Source: Leptospira biflexa (GTDB taxonomy: Bacteria; Spirochaetota; DYNZ01). Taken from it: DNA of 56,047 nucleotides. The DNA is taken from assembly GCA_020720805.1 (NCBI GenBank), contig DYNZ01000012.1, positions 1 to 56,047 on the forward strand, given 5' to 3'. Within the stretch, counting starts at the first letter, position 1, and every line of letters starts with the position of its first letter. A program made the translations under genes and the position numbers. The notes under the pieces were generated by a model. That model was not told where the DNA came from, searched no databases, and was given only the letters and a program-made list of their open reading frames with translations. Positions 17,795-26,753 of the stretch are shown here, in pieces.

Positions 17795-18493
17795 ATGGCT
17801 AAGGACGGAAAATATGTTGTCATCGGGATGGGGACATTTGGTTATCAAGTCGCCCATACGCTAAAATCAAGAAAAGCGGATGTTGTGGTGATCGATAAGG
17901 ATATTCGCCGTATCCATGAAGCCCAGGCTGAAGGTTTCCGTTATGCGGTGCAGCTTGACTCAACAGATCCGGTCAGCCTGGCGCGTTTTGTTCAGACAAC
18001 AGATCACGCGATCATCGCCATGGGCGAATCTTTTGAGGCCAATATCTTGACGATAGGCATTTTAAAAGAGCTTGGCGTAGAAAAAATTTACGCCAGAGCT
18101 GTATCCGATATACAAACAAAGATCCTGAAGCAGCTCGGGGTAAGTGAGATTTTATTCCCTGAAAAACAGGCAGGTGAGCGATTTGCCCTGAAGGTTCTTT
18201 TTGAGGGTGTTCTGTTTATGGAAGAGTATCAGGCCGGCATTTTTATCGGCGAAGTCAAAGTACCTGAAAAATTTTTTGGCAAGAATATTCTGGAGCTACA
18301 GATTCGTAACGAATATCAGATCAATATTATCGCCATAAAGGAGCTTGGCAGCAAGGAGTCTGGCGGCAAAGATCCTTCCAGGGATGTAATCCATCCAATT
18401 GGTTTTGAAAGAATCCAGCTTACAGAGGGTCACTCAATGATTGTTGTTGGCAAGGAAGAGCAGATTGAAAAATTTATTCTTGAATCCAATTAA
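17795..18493 (+). CDS. ktrA: Potassium uptake regulatory subunit, KtrA/TrkA (RCK)
   Basis: 232-residue cytoplasmic gating ring subunit of the Ktr system. The N-terminal RCK_N domain is a Rossmann fold (VVIGMGTFGYQVAHTL, GxGxxG nucleotide-binding loop, then VVVIDKD with the acidic ribose-binding residue) that binds ATP/ADP or NAD. The C-terminal RCK_C domain (about 135-230, ending LTEGHSMIVVGKEEQIEKF) is the usual small ligand-binding domain. The gene begins 2 nt after ktrB, so coexpression is tight. Length is normal for a single-RCK KtrA. Confidence 0.93.
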   Translation: MAKDGKYVVIGMGTFGYQVAHTLKSRKADVVVIDKDIRRIHEAQAEGFRYAVQLDSTDPVSLARFVQTTDHAIIAMGESFEANILTIGILKELGVEKIYARAVSDIQTKILKQLGVSEILFPEKQAGERFALKVLFEGVLFMEEYQAGIFIGEVKVPEKFFGKNILELQIRNEYQINIIAIKELGSKESGGKDPSRDVIHPIGFERIQLTEGHSMIVVGKEEQIEKFILESN

Positions 18494-18559
18494 CCAGAGA
18501 TAGCCCTCTCCTCACTGTAGAGTCACGGAGATTGCAAATTGTTAAATTTTTGTTAGAAG

Positions 18560-18604
18560 ACAAGGTTGTTATAAACTTCGAAACTTGTAAAAAATTTTTT
18601 TTTT
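18560..18604 (+). terminator. Possible intrinsic terminator after ktrA
   Basis: ACAAGGTT and AAACTTGT (one mismatch) enclose a 13-nt loop and are followed, after six nt, by a run of ten T. The stem is weak and the T run is displaced, so this is only a candidate for ending the ktrBA transcript. Confidence 0.3.
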
Positions 18605-18748
18605 GAAATTTTATTACTAATTTGTTGCAAAGCATTTCAGAATAGTTAAGATTTCCTGCCAGTATTGAACATTTCAAATAAATTCACGGCGATAGCTTCC
18701 CTTGGTATCTTCGAATTCCATTTGAATTGCAGTAATGAGGATTCTGAT

Positions 18749-20344
18749 ATGAAAATGATGCAATCAATCAAAGATCTTTCCATTCAGAGAAAGATAACGC
18801 TTCTGGGTTTTCTGGCTATAGCTTCCTTTGTACTTATGCTATTTTTGATTGTCATTCCACGGGTTGAAAACACCTTGATGGAGCAAAAGAAATCGCTGCT
18901 GCAAAATATCGTTTCCGGGGCATTGTCCACAGTGGCTGAAATTCATCAAAAACAGTTAAATCAGGAGCTGACACTAGCGCAGGCTCAGACGCTGGCAAGG
19001 GGTTTAATTGAGAGGTTCCGGTACGGAGAGGACGGTAAGGATTATATCTGGATTAATGATTTTCATCCTACCATGATTATGCATCCATTTGTGCCAAAGC
19101 TAAATGGTACTGATTTGAATACCTACCAGGACAGAAAAGGCAAAAAGCTATTTGTGGAAATGGCCAATGTATGCAAAGCCCACGGACAGGGTTTTGTTGA
19201 GTATATGTGGCAGTGGAAGGATGACGCCACAAAAATTGTTCCCAAACTTTCGTTTGTCAAGGTATTTCAACCCTGGGGGTGGATTCTGGGAACAGGTCTT
19301 TATATTGAAGATGTCAGAGAGGAAATTTTTCAAATCAAGCTGATGATTACCGCATTTATCATCGGACTGAGCTTGATTCTCTTTTTTGTAATCTTTCGCC
19401 TGGCTCACCAGATAGCAGCTTCGATCAAAAATACAGTAAGCGCTATGGATCAACTTGCAGATGGTGATCTACAGATTAAATTGGCGAGTGACCGTAATGA
19501 CGAGACAGGTCAGATGCAGAAAAAAATGGAGATCATGGTGGAAAAAATTTCTTCACTAATTGGCTCCATCGTCTTGTCGGCTCATCATTTTGTGACGGCC
19601 AGCCGCGAAATTAAGGCTGGTTCTTTTCAGCTTTCTCAGGAGGCGACCCAGCAGGCTGCCTCCATTGAAGAGATATCATCCTCGGTGACCCAGTTGAACG
19701 CCCAGGCAAAGAGCATTCTGGAGATGATCAGCTCAGCCAATCACAACAGCTCCAATATCTATGAAAATGCGCAGAAAGGTAGAGATCAGCTCTCCAGTCT
19801 GACGCAGGCCATCCAGGAGATCAGCTCGTTCTCTGGCAGCATTGTCAAGATATTGAAAACAATTGATGAGATAGCCTTCCAGACTAACCTCCTTGCTTTA
19901 AATGCAGCCGTAGAAGCGGCCAGGGCAGGGCGATATGGCAAAGGGTTTGCGGTAGTGGCTTCAGAAATCAATAATCTATCGAAGCGGAGCGCTGATGCGG
20001 CCAAGGAGTCAGCGGAAATCATAGAGGAGTCTTTGCAGAAGGTAGAACATGGAAAAAAAATTGCGGAAGAAACAAAGTTGACCTTTTTGCGAATTGTGGA
20101 TGAGATTGAATTATCCACAAAGTCTCTAGTCGAGATCTCCGTAGCCAATGAGGAGCAGACCAAAGGGATAGACCAGATCAATATGGGTATGAGTCAAATT
20201 GATAAAGGTACCCTGCATATTGCCTCTCTCTCCGAAGAGAACGCCTCCGCTAGTGAAGATTTAAAGCAGCACGCAGATTCTCTGATCGAGCAGGTTTCTG
20301 TCTTCAAGCTGCGGGAACAAGGGTCGAAGGTGATTCCTCTTTGA
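18749..20344 (+). CDS. Methyl-accepting chemotaxis protein with Cache sensor
   Basis: 531-residue chemoreceptor. I start it at the ATG at 18749, which has a GAGG ribosome site 8 nt upstream, rather than the TTG at 18665. Order: membrane helix 1 (about 14-36), a periplasmic single-Cache domain of the sCache_2 type (about 37-195; DGKDYIWINDFHPTMIMHP and GWILGTGLYIEDV are typical), helix 2 (about 197-220), HAMP, then the coiled-coil signalling domain. The conserved hairpin tip (EIAFQTNLLALNAAVEAARAG) is at about 373-393 and binds CheA/CheW. sCache_2 receptors often sense small carboxylates; the ligand here is unknown. No che genes are adjacent. Confidence 0.93.
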   Translation: MKMMQSIKDLSIQRKITLLGFLAIASFVLMLFLIVIPRVENTLMEQKKSLLQNIVSGALSTVAEIHQKQLNQELTLAQAQTLARGLIERFRYGEDGKDYIWINDFHPTMIMHPFVPKLNGTDLNTYQDRKGKKLFVEMANVCKAHGQGFVEYMWQWKDDATKIVPKLSFVKVFQPWGWILGTGLYIEDVREEIFQIKLMITAFIIGLSLILFFVIFRLAHQIAASIKNTVSAMDQLADGDLQIKLASDRNDETGQMQKKMEIMVEKISSLIGSIVLSAHHFVTASREIKAGSFQLSQEATQQAASIEEISSSVTQLNAQAKSILEMISSANHNSSNIYENAQKGRDQLSSLTQAIQEISSFSGSIVKILKTIDEIAFQTNLLALNAAVEAARAGRYGKGFAVVASEINNLSKRSADAAKESAEIIEESLQKVEHGKKIAEETKLTFLRIVDEIELSTKSLVEISVANEEQTKGIDQINMGMSQIDKGTLHIASLSEENASASEDLKQHADSLIEQVSVFKLREQGSKVIPL

Positions 20345-20369
20345 TGGTTCTGAAAGAGCGATTAGATCG

Positions 20370-21272
20370 TTACTCCTCTTCAGGGAGGGTCGATTTCTGG
20401 CCGGACTCCGTTTCCCATTGTTTGATCATTTCACCCATTTTCTCATGGATATCCCGGGTTTTTTCAATCAGATCGGCAGGAAAGGATTTACTGGCTCTGC
20501 CGTGCCCGAACATTCTACCAAGGATGCGCCTGCTGCGGTCAAAGGTGAGAATCCGTTTTGCCATATCGGGTTCGGATGCTCCAAACTTGTACACGACAAG
20601 GCCTACCAGGTACTGGAGACCCTCGTATCCCCAATCTTTATCGGAATCAGGACCAAACCTTCCAGCCCCTTCATATTTCTCCTTACCCGTCTGAAAGATT
20701 TCCAGAATACCGCTGTAATTTTCGTACGCTTTTTTATAAAAAAAGGCGACAACATTTTTATAAGGCAACTGAGGGTAGATATCGACCATATCTGAAAAGA
20801 GCCAGGCTGCCCGCAGGGAAAAGAGACCTTTCTTAAAGGTAGGGGCAACATCGGGACCGCGAAAATTATAGCAGTCAACAGCGAGAAGGTAGCTGGCTGC
20901 ACCCAATTCAAGGTTCCGGTTTTTTTGAAAATCGATATGACCTGTAGGGCCAACTATTTTTTCCAGGGATTTTTGGCGAGCCTGGATCGTTGACTTTAGT
21001 TTTGTAATCTCGTCCGCGTTAAGCTTGTTCCACTCGGAAGCAGTCGATGAGTAGAGGCAGTGGGGGCATACAAGCATGGAATAGGCCTGGGGATAGACCT
21101 TTCCAAATTTGGGGCTCTCCTTGTAGAGTCGGCGCAACTCGTCTGTAAGCCTGTCAGCAATCAATCGTCCGCCACCCTGGCGCAATACCTCTTCGTTATG
21201 TATGCCGCCGCAGACAGGACATTTGGTCTCCTCTTTTTTACGAAAGCTTAGTTGGTTGCCCTGGTCAGTCAT
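20370..21272 (-). CDS. DUF2225-like zinc-ribbon protein
   Basis: 300-residue cytoplasmic protein of unknown function that resembles the DUF2225 family. Seen: a CPVCGG pair (about residues 18-23) and a CPHC pair (about 69-72) that should together bind one zinc; then a mainly helical, TPR-like region (YLLAVDCYNF, ...FKKGLFSLRAAWLFSDM, ...YKKAYENYSGILEIF, ...GLQYLVGLVVYKFG), consistent with tandem helix pairs. It converges on the MCP gene, with 25 nt between the stops, and is separated by 172 nt from the TPR membrane protein gene that lies further along on the same strand. No functional inference from context. Confidence 0.75.
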   Translation of the reverse strand: MTDQGNQLSFRKKEETKCPVCGGIHNEEVLRQGGGRLIADRLTDELRRLYKESPKFGKVYPQAYSMLVCPHCLYSSTASEWNKLNADEITKLKSTIQARQKSLEKIVGPTGHIDFQKNRNLELGAASYLLAVDCYNFRGPDVAPTFKKGLFSLRAAWLFSDMVDIYPQLPYKNVVAFFYKKAYENYSGILEIFQTGKEKYEGAGRFGPDSDKDWGYEGLQYLVGLVVYKFGASEPDMAKRILTFDRSRRILGRMFGHGRASKSFPADLIEKTRDIHEKMGEMIKQWETESGQKSTLPEEE

Positions 21273-21444
21273 CCTGGATACCTCTTTCCTTAGGATAAAG
21301 AGAGATTAACGGATTCAATTCCTTCGTATAAGCCTCTTCCTTTGGCAAAGGTGAGGTCGAAAAGCGTATTGCCCGAAAGGATTATGTCACACCGTTGTAT
21401 ATCTCTTTTGTCAAGACTTTTTCATCATGGTCAGATTCTATCGA

Positions 21445-22452
21445 TTAGCTGCGGTAGATGTCGCTATCCAGAAAACCGCGAAATCCGGGGTCTTCGACTA
21501 TCCAGTAGTCAACAGGAAAGCCGAAATCGCGACTAAGATCAAGAAATTTTTTACATTCGGCGTACTGGCCGGTGGCTGCATAGAGAGAGGCCAGATTGTA
21601 GTAAACCAGCGGTCCTTTTTGCAATTTGAGGCTCTCTCTGAAAGAGGCAAAGGCTTCCCTGTATTTTTTGCGTTTGCGGTAGAGAAGGCCAAGGTTGAGA
21701 TGAATTACACTGTTTTTAAAGCTCAGTAGAGCCGCTTTTTGCAGGGCAAAGAAGGCCTCCTCTTCTCTGCCGGTAAGGTACTGGAGCAAAGCTTGATCAT
21801 TCAGATAGACATCGTTACCAGGAAATCTGCGAATTAGTTTATCCATTAATATCATTGCCCGGTTATAATTTTGCGCCTTGATCATAGCATAGGCTTCCTG
21901 GTGATCTGCGGTATAGGATTTACCGCCCTCTTCTGAATTGCTGAATATAGGTTCCCACGGCGCGCGGTTTAGGAAGTGGTTGCTGGCCTCAATCCGCCGA
22001 ATTCCGCCTGGCTTTTTGGGTTCTGCAGCACTTTTTCGCTGCTCAGGAGAGAGGGCAGATCCCATGGAACTGGGAATTTTTTGGATATCTAGACTCTCTT
22101 TGACCTGGATATCCAGGTTTTGGGAAGAGGGAGTGCTTTTAGCGGAATAGATGCCCTTTTTCAAACGATCCAAAAACGGCATTGCCGAAAAACCTTTGTG
22201 AGCCGCCCTTGCAGGTGCGATCTGTCTGTCAAAGGAGACTCCATCAGCATAATCTTCCAAAAACGATACAAAGCTTTTGTGAGGCGCATACCTATTCCGC
22301 ATAAACCAGAGCAGGATCCAGATTCCTGCGCCAATCAGAAATAGGGCGCTCAATGTAAAACCCAGAAACCTCTCCAACAGGTAAAAGAGAAAAAAGAATA
22401 CCAATCCGGCGAGAAAACTGATTATTATTTTGTAAATCTGCTCTTTATCCAT
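21445..22452 (-). CDS. TPR-repeat protein with N-terminal membrane anchor
   Basis: About 335 residues from the ATG at 22452; an upstream ATG at 22506 is possible. Two hydrophobic helices (about 8-28 and 31-50) anchor it. A linker of about 120 polar residues follows, then three or four tetratricopeptide units (AYAMIKAQNYNRAMILMDKLIRRFP, DVYLNDQALLQYLTGREEEAFFALQKA, SVIHLNLGLLYRKRKKYREAFASFRES, LVYYNLASLYAATGQYAECKKFL). The TPR end presumably docks a partner protein at the membrane. No partner is indicated by the neighbours. Confidence 0.8.
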   Translation of the reverse strand: MDKEQIYKIIISFLAGLVFFFLFYLLERFLGFTLSALFLIGAGIWILLWFMRNRYAPHKSFVSFLEDYADGVSFDRQIAPARAAHKGFSAMPFLDRLKKGIYSAKSTPSSQNLDIQVKESLDIQKIPSSMGSALSPEQRKSAAEPKKPGGIRRIEASNHFLNRAPWEPIFSNSEEGGKSYTADHQEAYAMIKAQNYNRAMILMDKLIRRFPGNDVYLNDQALLQYLTGREEEAFFALQKAALLSFKNSVIHLNLGLLYRKRKKYREAFASFRESLKLQKGPLVYYNLASLYAATGQYAECKKFLDLSRDFGFPVDYWIVEDPGFRGFLDSDIYRS

Positions 22453-22605
22453 CGTGAGCCATACACATTTTTTTAAGGTATTGAAAAAAACATATTTGAT
22501 CCGCAAAAAGCCATAGATGCGGAATCTCTCGCTGATTGCAAATCAATTATGTCCCTCCTTTGTGCTTCTGTTTTGTGATTTCTGGCATACCTCGATATAT
22601 TTTCA

Positions 22606-22633
22606 TTGACGGAAAATAGGCTCATTTTATTTT
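22606..22633 (+). promoter_or_regulatory. Candidate promoter for rpsD
   Basis: TTGACG (22606-22611), a 16-nt spacer and TATTTT (22628-22633), about 110 nt before the start codon. The -10 is only a 4/6 match. The rest of the 289-nt divergent gap is A/T-rich with no other clear signal. Confidence 0.35.
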
Positions 22634-22741
22634 ATGCTCCCTTTTCCTGTCAGCACGAGCAAGATCAGGTCAAGGTACAATAAAATTTGCTATTCTATTT
22701 TCTGTAAATCTAAGTATTAAGTAAAGGATTAGAGAAACGGT

Positions 22742-23350
22742 ATGGATCATAAGGGACCGAAAGTTAAAATTTCCCGCAGGCTTGGGATTGCCATTACACC
22801 CAAGGCAGCTAAAATTATGGCAAAAAAAGCCTACGGCCCAGGTCAACAGGGACCAAACAAGCGTCGTTCTGCTGGAAAAATGTCCAACTTTAAACGCCAG
22901 CTTTTAGAAAAGCAAAAATTAAGAGCGCAGTACCATATCAAAGAGAAGCAGATGCGTATTTATTTCGCCAAGGCATCTGCTAAAGAGGGTAATACTGGGG
23001 ATAATTTGATCCAGATGCTCGAGCGCAGGCTGGATGCCTTTGTTCTCCGTTGCGGATTGGCGAAGACCATCTATGCTGCACGGATGCTGGTGGCTCATGG
23101 TCATATTTTGGTCAATGGGAAGAGAGTCGATATTCCATCCTATTTGATTCGACTCAATGATGTTGTATCTGTAAAAGAGAACAGCCGTTCAATGCCTATC
23201 TTTGCTGAATCTCTGGCTTCCGCTGCGGCTATTCCTTACCTTGAATTGAATAAAGATGCCCTGGAAGCAAAAATGACCAGTTTGCCCAATAGAGAAGATG
23301 TGCCGATTATTTGCGAGATCCCGCAGGTAGTCGAGTTTTATTCCAAGTAA
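22742..23350 (+). CDS. rpsD: 30S ribosomal protein S4
   Basis: 202 residues. An N-terminal S4 domain is followed by the S4 RNA-binding domain (MLERRLDAFVLRCGLAKTIYAARMLVAHGHILVNGKRVDIPSYLI), the canonical signature, and a normal C-terminus. S4 binds the 5' domain of 16S rRNA early in 30S assembly. The N-terminus (KVKISRRLGIAITPKAAKIM) lacks the four zinc-binding cysteines, so this is a C-minus form. The gene is not in an alpha-operon ribosomal cluster here but stands alone with its own strong terminator. Confidence 0.96.
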   Translation: MDHKGPKVKISRRLGIAITPKAAKIMAKKAYGPGQQGPNKRRSAGKMSNFKRQLLEKQKLRAQYHIKEKQMRIYFAKASAKEGNTGDNLIQMLERRLDAFVLRCGLAKTIYAARMLVAHGHILVNGKRVDIPSYLIRLNDVVSVKENSRSMPIFAESLASAAAIPYLELNKDALEAKMTSLPNREDVPIICEIPQVVEFYSK

Positions 23351-23357
23351 CAGTTTC

Positions 23358-23405
23358 AAAGCAGCTTCGGGGTGTACCTCTGTATGCACCGAAGCTGCTT
23401 TTTCC
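23358..23405 (+). terminator. Intrinsic terminator of rpsD
   Basis: AAAGCAGCTTCGG pairs perfectly with CCGAAGCTGCTTT (13 bp) around an 18-nt loop and runs directly into a T-rich tract (TTTTTCCCTC). It begins 8 nt after the rpsD stop. Confidence 0.88.
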
Positions 23406-23504
23406 CTCTATTTTTTCCCTCGTTAGAAGATTTAATCCTTGAAATATTAATTTATCATTTTTGATGTATCAGTAGAGAAATCCTGATATAGGGGGGACTG
23501 CATC

Positions 23505-23933
23505 ATGTCTGTCATAAAAAAAAATTGGTTATTGCCTTTGCTGTTGCTCTTCGCGTTGCCAGCCGTAGCGGAAGATTTTTCATCGGTTACCGGTTTTTGG
23601 AAAACCATTGATGATGAAACCGGCGAGGCTAAATCCATCGTCAAGATTTACGAAGAGGGCGGGGTTGTCAAAGGGAAGATTGTCAAACTGCTCCAGAATC
23701 CCGATGCGGTATGCTCTCAATGCAGCGGTTCTCAAAAGGATCAGCCTATCCAGGGGATGGTGATTATCTGGGGAGTACAAGAGCTCAACGAAAAAAGCGG
23801 TTATATTTTGAATCCCAAGAATGGAAAGGTGTATAAATTACAGCTTTTTCGCCAGGGGGCAGATTTAATGGTGCGCGGGTATATCTCTCTTTTTTATAAA
23901 ACACAACGTTGGCTTCCTGCCAGCAGACCCTGA
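23505..23933 (+). CDS. DUF2147 family exported protein
   Basis: 142 residues with a clear Sec signal peptide (MSVIKKNWLLPLLLLFALPAVAED, cleavage probably after AVA) and a DUF2147 body: GFWKTIDDETGEAKSIVKIYEEGG, a CSQCSG pair, then NPKNGKVYKLQLF and a C-terminal LMVRGYISLFYKTQRW. The family is periplasmic, lipocalin-like in shape and of uncertain function. A strong AGGGGGGA ribosome site sits 9 nt before the ATG. It is followed 21 nt later by the RNase D gene. Confidence 0.85.
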   Translation: MSVIKKNWLLPLLLLFALPAVAEDFSSVTGFWKTIDDETGEAKSIVKIYEEGGVVKGKIVKLLQNPDAVCSQCSGSQKDQPIQGMVIIWGVQELNEKSGYILNPKNGKVYKLQLFRQGADLMVRGYISLFYKTQRWLPASRP

Positions 23934-23954
23934 TTTTATTACGAACGAAAACCG

Positions 23955-25205
23955 ATGATTGCCAGCGCTTACCGACATATACGCAGATCCTACTGGAGGA
24001 GAATTAAAGGAAAGCCTTTCTTTTCTCTGGATCAGGCTCGATGTCACTGGATCGACACCCCATCCAAGCTGCGCCGGATCCTGCCCCGTTTGTTAAAAGA
24101 GAAGGAGCTGGCAATCGACACAGAGACCAATAGCCTGTACGCATACCAGGAAAGGGTCTGTCTGGTGCAGATAGGTACTTATGATGAAGATTTTATTATC
24201 GATCCTCTGGCATTTCCCAATCCTGAAGAGCTGGGCGTTCTCAATGAAATCAGCAGCAATCCACGGATAGAAAAGATTTTTCACGGCTCTGATTATGATA
24301 TTTCTGGTCTGCGCCGGGATTTTGGGCTTGAATGGGAAAATATTTTTGATACCTATCTGGCTGCCCGTTATCTCAATTACGATAAGGTTGGATTGATGGA
24401 TCTGGTCGCGGGGTATTTTGGCATTTATCTTGATAAGACGCTTACAAAGTTTAACTGGGCGATACGGCCTATACCTGATGCAGAGTTGAATTATGCAAGG
24501 GAGGATGTGCGCTACCTGATCGCTGTTAAAATGATTTTGGATCAGGAACTTCATGATGCAGGAATTCGCGATCACATCCAAACCGATTTTGACCGCCTGT
24601 CAGCCAAGGAGTTTCAAGAACGGGAACGGGATGGATTTGAGTTTGCCCGTATCAAAGGAGCTGTAAACTTAAATCCTGTGCAGCTTCGTCGCCTGCGTGA
24701 GCTTTATGATTATAGGGAAAAAAAAGCGCGAAGCAGGGATGTCCCCACTTTCAAGGTGTTCTCCAACCAAGTGCTGCTGGATATTGCTAGAGTTGCATCC
24801 GAGGATGATTTTGCTGCCTTACAACAGATAAAGGGGTTGCCCGGCGCGCGTCGCTATCAGGTGATACAGGAGCTGCGTTCCCTGTTGATCCGGGCAGATC
24901 ACCGCGCTCCCATAGAGTCCATTCCCACAAAAGAGCCGGCAAAACGGGGTGGAAAAAAGAAAAAAATCGCACAGCCCTATTTTAGTCGCAAGCGTGCCTC
25001 TGATGAGCTGAAGAGCTGGCGCCAGAGTCGGGCTGGGGAGAAGATCCATCCCAACGCTGTACTGCCGAATGCTGCGATCGATGCCCTTTTGCAGGCCGAG
25101 CCGCAAACCAGGGAGGATCTATTCTCCATCCCTTACCTGGGTGCAAGTAGGATCCGCGATTATGGTGATGAGATTTTGGCAATATTAAAAAAATGCAAGC
25201 TGTGA
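23955..25205 (+). CDS. rnd: Ribonuclease D (DEDDy 3'-5' exonuclease)
   Basis: 416 residues. The exonuclease domain shows Exo I (AIDTETN, Asp55 and Glu57), Exo II (HGSDYD, His110-x4-Asp115) and Exo III (YAREDVRYL, Tyr180-x3-Asp184), the DEDDy set that binds two metal ions. Two HRDC domains follow (about 225-300 and 345-416), as in Escherichia coli RNase D, joined by a basic linker (KEPAKRGGKKKKIAQ). Role: trimming of tRNA and other stable RNA 3' ends. It is followed 16 nt later by the Nif3-like gene, so probably an operon. Confidence 0.93.
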   Translation: MIASAYRHIRRSYWRRIKGKPFFSLDQARCHWIDTPSKLRRILPRLLKEKELAIDTETNSLYAYQERVCLVQIGTYDEDFIIDPLAFPNPEELGVLNEISSNPRIEKIFHGSDYDISGLRRDFGLEWENIFDTYLAARYLNYDKVGLMDLVAGYFGIYLDKTLTKFNWAIRPIPDAELNYAREDVRYLIAVKMILDQELHDAGIRDHIQTDFDRLSAKEFQERERDGFEFARIKGAVNLNPVQLRRLRELYDYREKKARSRDVPTFKVFSNQVLLDIARVASEDDFAALQQIKGLPGARRYQVIQELRSLLIRADHRAPIESIPTKEPAKRGGKKKKIAQPYFSRKRASDELKSWRQSRAGEKIHPNAVLPNAAIDALLQAEPQTREDLFSIPYLGASRIRDYGDEILAILKKCKL

Positions 25206-25221
25206 GGGAAGCATAATCTTT

Positions 25222-26037
25222 ATGACAATGATAGGCGCTGAACCGGATTGGCAAAGCTATTTTCAAACATTTCCCAATGCAGCCAGCTTTGCCGCCTTTT
25301 TAAATGAGCTGTACCAGGTTTCGCTTTTTGCAGATTATGCACCAAATGGGTTGCAGGTAGAAAATCGCAGCCCGATAGAGCGCATTGTTACCGCTGTTAC
25401 TGCTTCACTGGAAACTATCGAAAAGGCTGCAGATCTGAAGGCGGACGCACTAATTGTGCATCATGGCCTTTTCTGGCAGGGGCAAAGTCAGGTTCTCTGC
25501 GGAGCGCACTATCGCCGCGTGCAGACTCTGATCAAAGCAGATATGGCACTTTTGGCCTATCACCTGCCTATGGATGGGCATCCCTGGTTGGGTAATAGCT
25601 CCCAGTTGGCTGTCGCTCTGGGATTGCAGGATTGCCAAACCGCTTTTCCATATAAGGGGCAACAACCCATAGGCGTGCTGTCGCGCCTGGAAGCTCCGCA
25701 GAGCGCGGCTCGTTTTCAACAACGGGTGGAAGAGGTTACCGGGCGCAAGGCTGTGCTATTTGGCGGCGGCGCGGAGCCTATCAAGCGGGTGGCCATTGTC
25801 ACTGGAGGTGGCCAACGCGAGCTGGATACGGCTATCGCTCTAGGCGATGTGGATCTCTTTCTCACGGGAGAGATGTCCGAGCAGAATTACCACCAGGCAA
25901 GAGAGAATTCACTTTGGTTTATCTCAGCAGGTCACCATGCAACAGAGGTTTTTGGCCCCAGAGCGCTGGCAAACTACCTTGATAAACTCCAGCTTTTTTC
26001 CTCGGTGGATTTTATAGATCTGCCAAATCCGGTTTAG
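25222..26037 (+). CDS. Nif3-like dinuclear metal centre protein
   Basis: 271 residues, Nif3/YbgI/DUF34 family. Metal-binding features are visible: PNGLQVE near the start, VHHGLFW (two His), the AYHLPMDGHP segment with His and Asp, and C-terminal GHHATEVFG with Glu. Family members form toroidal hexamers with a dinuclear metal site; suggested roles are many (GTP cyclohydrolase-like, metal insertion) and none is settled. An AGGGAAG ribosome site lies about 10 nt before the ATG. Probably cotranscribed with rnd. Confidence 0.9.
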   Translation: MTMIGAEPDWQSYFQTFPNAASFAAFLNELYQVSLFADYAPNGLQVENRSPIERIVTAVTASLETIEKAADLKADALIVHHGLFWQGQSQVLCGAHYRRVQTLIKADMALLAYHLPMDGHPWLGNSSQLAVALGLQDCQTAFPYKGQQPIGVLSRLEAPQSAARFQQRVEEVTGRKAVLFGGGAEPIKRVAIVTGGGQRELDTAIALGDVDLFLTGEMSEQNYHQARENSLWFISAGHHATEVFGPRALANYLDKLQLFSSVDFIDLPNPV

Positions 26038-26063
26038 ACGAGAAAATATTTCGTAATTTCTTT

Positions 26064-26079
26064 CCATAATGATTCCTAA
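26064..26079 (+). repeat. Possible solo end of the MITE-like element (relic)
   Basis: CCATAATGATTCCTAA is one or two changes from the left terminal repeat of the elements at 32957 and 48641. No right end is seen. It lies just upstream of the promoter of the Fur-family gene. Confidence 0.3.
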
Positions 26080-26106
26080 TGTAAATTTCTCATCTCCGTA
26101 AAGTTT

Positions 26107-26145
26107 AAGAATTATTATTGAAATTCTTTACAAATACCTTATACT
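26107..26145 (+). promoter_or_regulatory. Promoter with overlapping inverted repeat upstream of fur-family gene
   Basis: A sigma70-like promoter, TTGAAA (26118-26123), a 16-nt spacer and TATACT (26140-26145), overlaps an inverted repeat AAGAATT-n8-AATTCTT (26107-26128) that covers the -35. The size and A/T-rich character fit a Fur/PerR-type operator and suggest autoregulation. This is inference from position and symmetry; the sequence is not a standard Fur or PerR box. Confidence 0.55.
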
Positions 26146-26225
26146 AATAGAGCAAAGAAAGATTTTTGCATGGGATGTGGGCACACTATTTCGGCAAAAA
26201 AGGATATATCACACTATCTTTCTAT

Positions 26226-26256
26226 GAGATCCAGCCAAAAAAATCGGCTGCGTCTC
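26226..26256 (+). promoter_or_regulatory. Hairpin in the 5' leader of the fur-family gene
   Basis: GAGA-TC-CAGCC, a 9-nt A-rich loop, then GGCTG-CG-TCTC: a stem of 5 plus 4 bp with an internal loop. It lies in the predicted 140-nt leader, 35 nt before the start codon. No T run follows, so it is more likely a leader structure than a terminator. Confidence 0.45.
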
Positions 26257-26291
26257 AAGATGTGAGTTCGTTGTGATGACGGTAGGACGAT

Positions 26292-26741
26292 TTGAATAAA
26301 AAAACTATGGAAACTGGCTTAGAAGCGTTTGTAGCTCTTTGCCGAAAATCAGAAATCAAAGTGACGCCGCAACGGTTAGAGATCTATAAAGAGATTATAT
26401 CCGCTGACAATCACCCCAGCGCCGAGTATATTTACCAGAATATCAGGTCACGCCTACCTGGAATATCCCGTGATACGGTGTACCGTACCCTCTCCTCTTT
26501 TCAGGAGTGGGGTTTGATCTCTCAGGTGCCCAATCTAGATGAGATGATTCGGTTTGATCCCAATACTCAGCCTCACCACCATTTTGTGTGTGAGAAATGT
26601 AGAAAATTAATTGATTTTTCGTGGTCCGAATTTGATTCTATGGCCATACCTGCTAAATTGAATGGAATTGGTACCATTCATAACAGACATGTGGAGATTT
26701 ATGGTCTGTGCCAGGAGTGCGCAAGCAAGGAGCAGCAGTAA
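26292..26741 (+). CDS. Fur/PerR-family metalloregulator
   Basis: 149-residue metal-dependent repressor. An N-terminal winged helix (VTPQRLEIYKEI, then SRDTVYRTLSSFQEWGLI) is followed by the dimerisation/metal domain: PHHHFVCEKCRKLIDF (His cluster and CxxC) and YGLCQECASK (second CxxC), which form the structural zinc site. A PerR-like rather than Fur-like role is possible, but the sequence cannot separate them safely. The TTG at 26292 has an AGGA ribosome site only 4 nt away; an ATG at 26307 is the alternative. A 140-nt leader and an operator-like inverted repeat lie upstream. The gene converges on fliG. Confidence 0.9.
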   Translation: MNKKTMETGLEAFVALCRKSEIKVTPQRLEIYKEIISADNHPSAEYIYQNIRSRLPGISRDTVYRTLSSFQEWGLISQVPNLDEMIRFDPNTQPHHHFVCEKCRKLIDFSWSEFDSMAIPAKLNGIGTIHNRHVEIYGLCQECASKEQQ

Positions 26742-26753
26742 GTCCGGTTGCCG

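Noticed and set aside
21370-21420. TTGACA on the minus strand ahead of the DUF2225-like gene region
   Set aside because: The nearest good -10 (CATAAT) is 22 nt away; also the site is downstream of the TPR gene start and its position relative to the DUF2225-like start (21272) is only loosely suitable.
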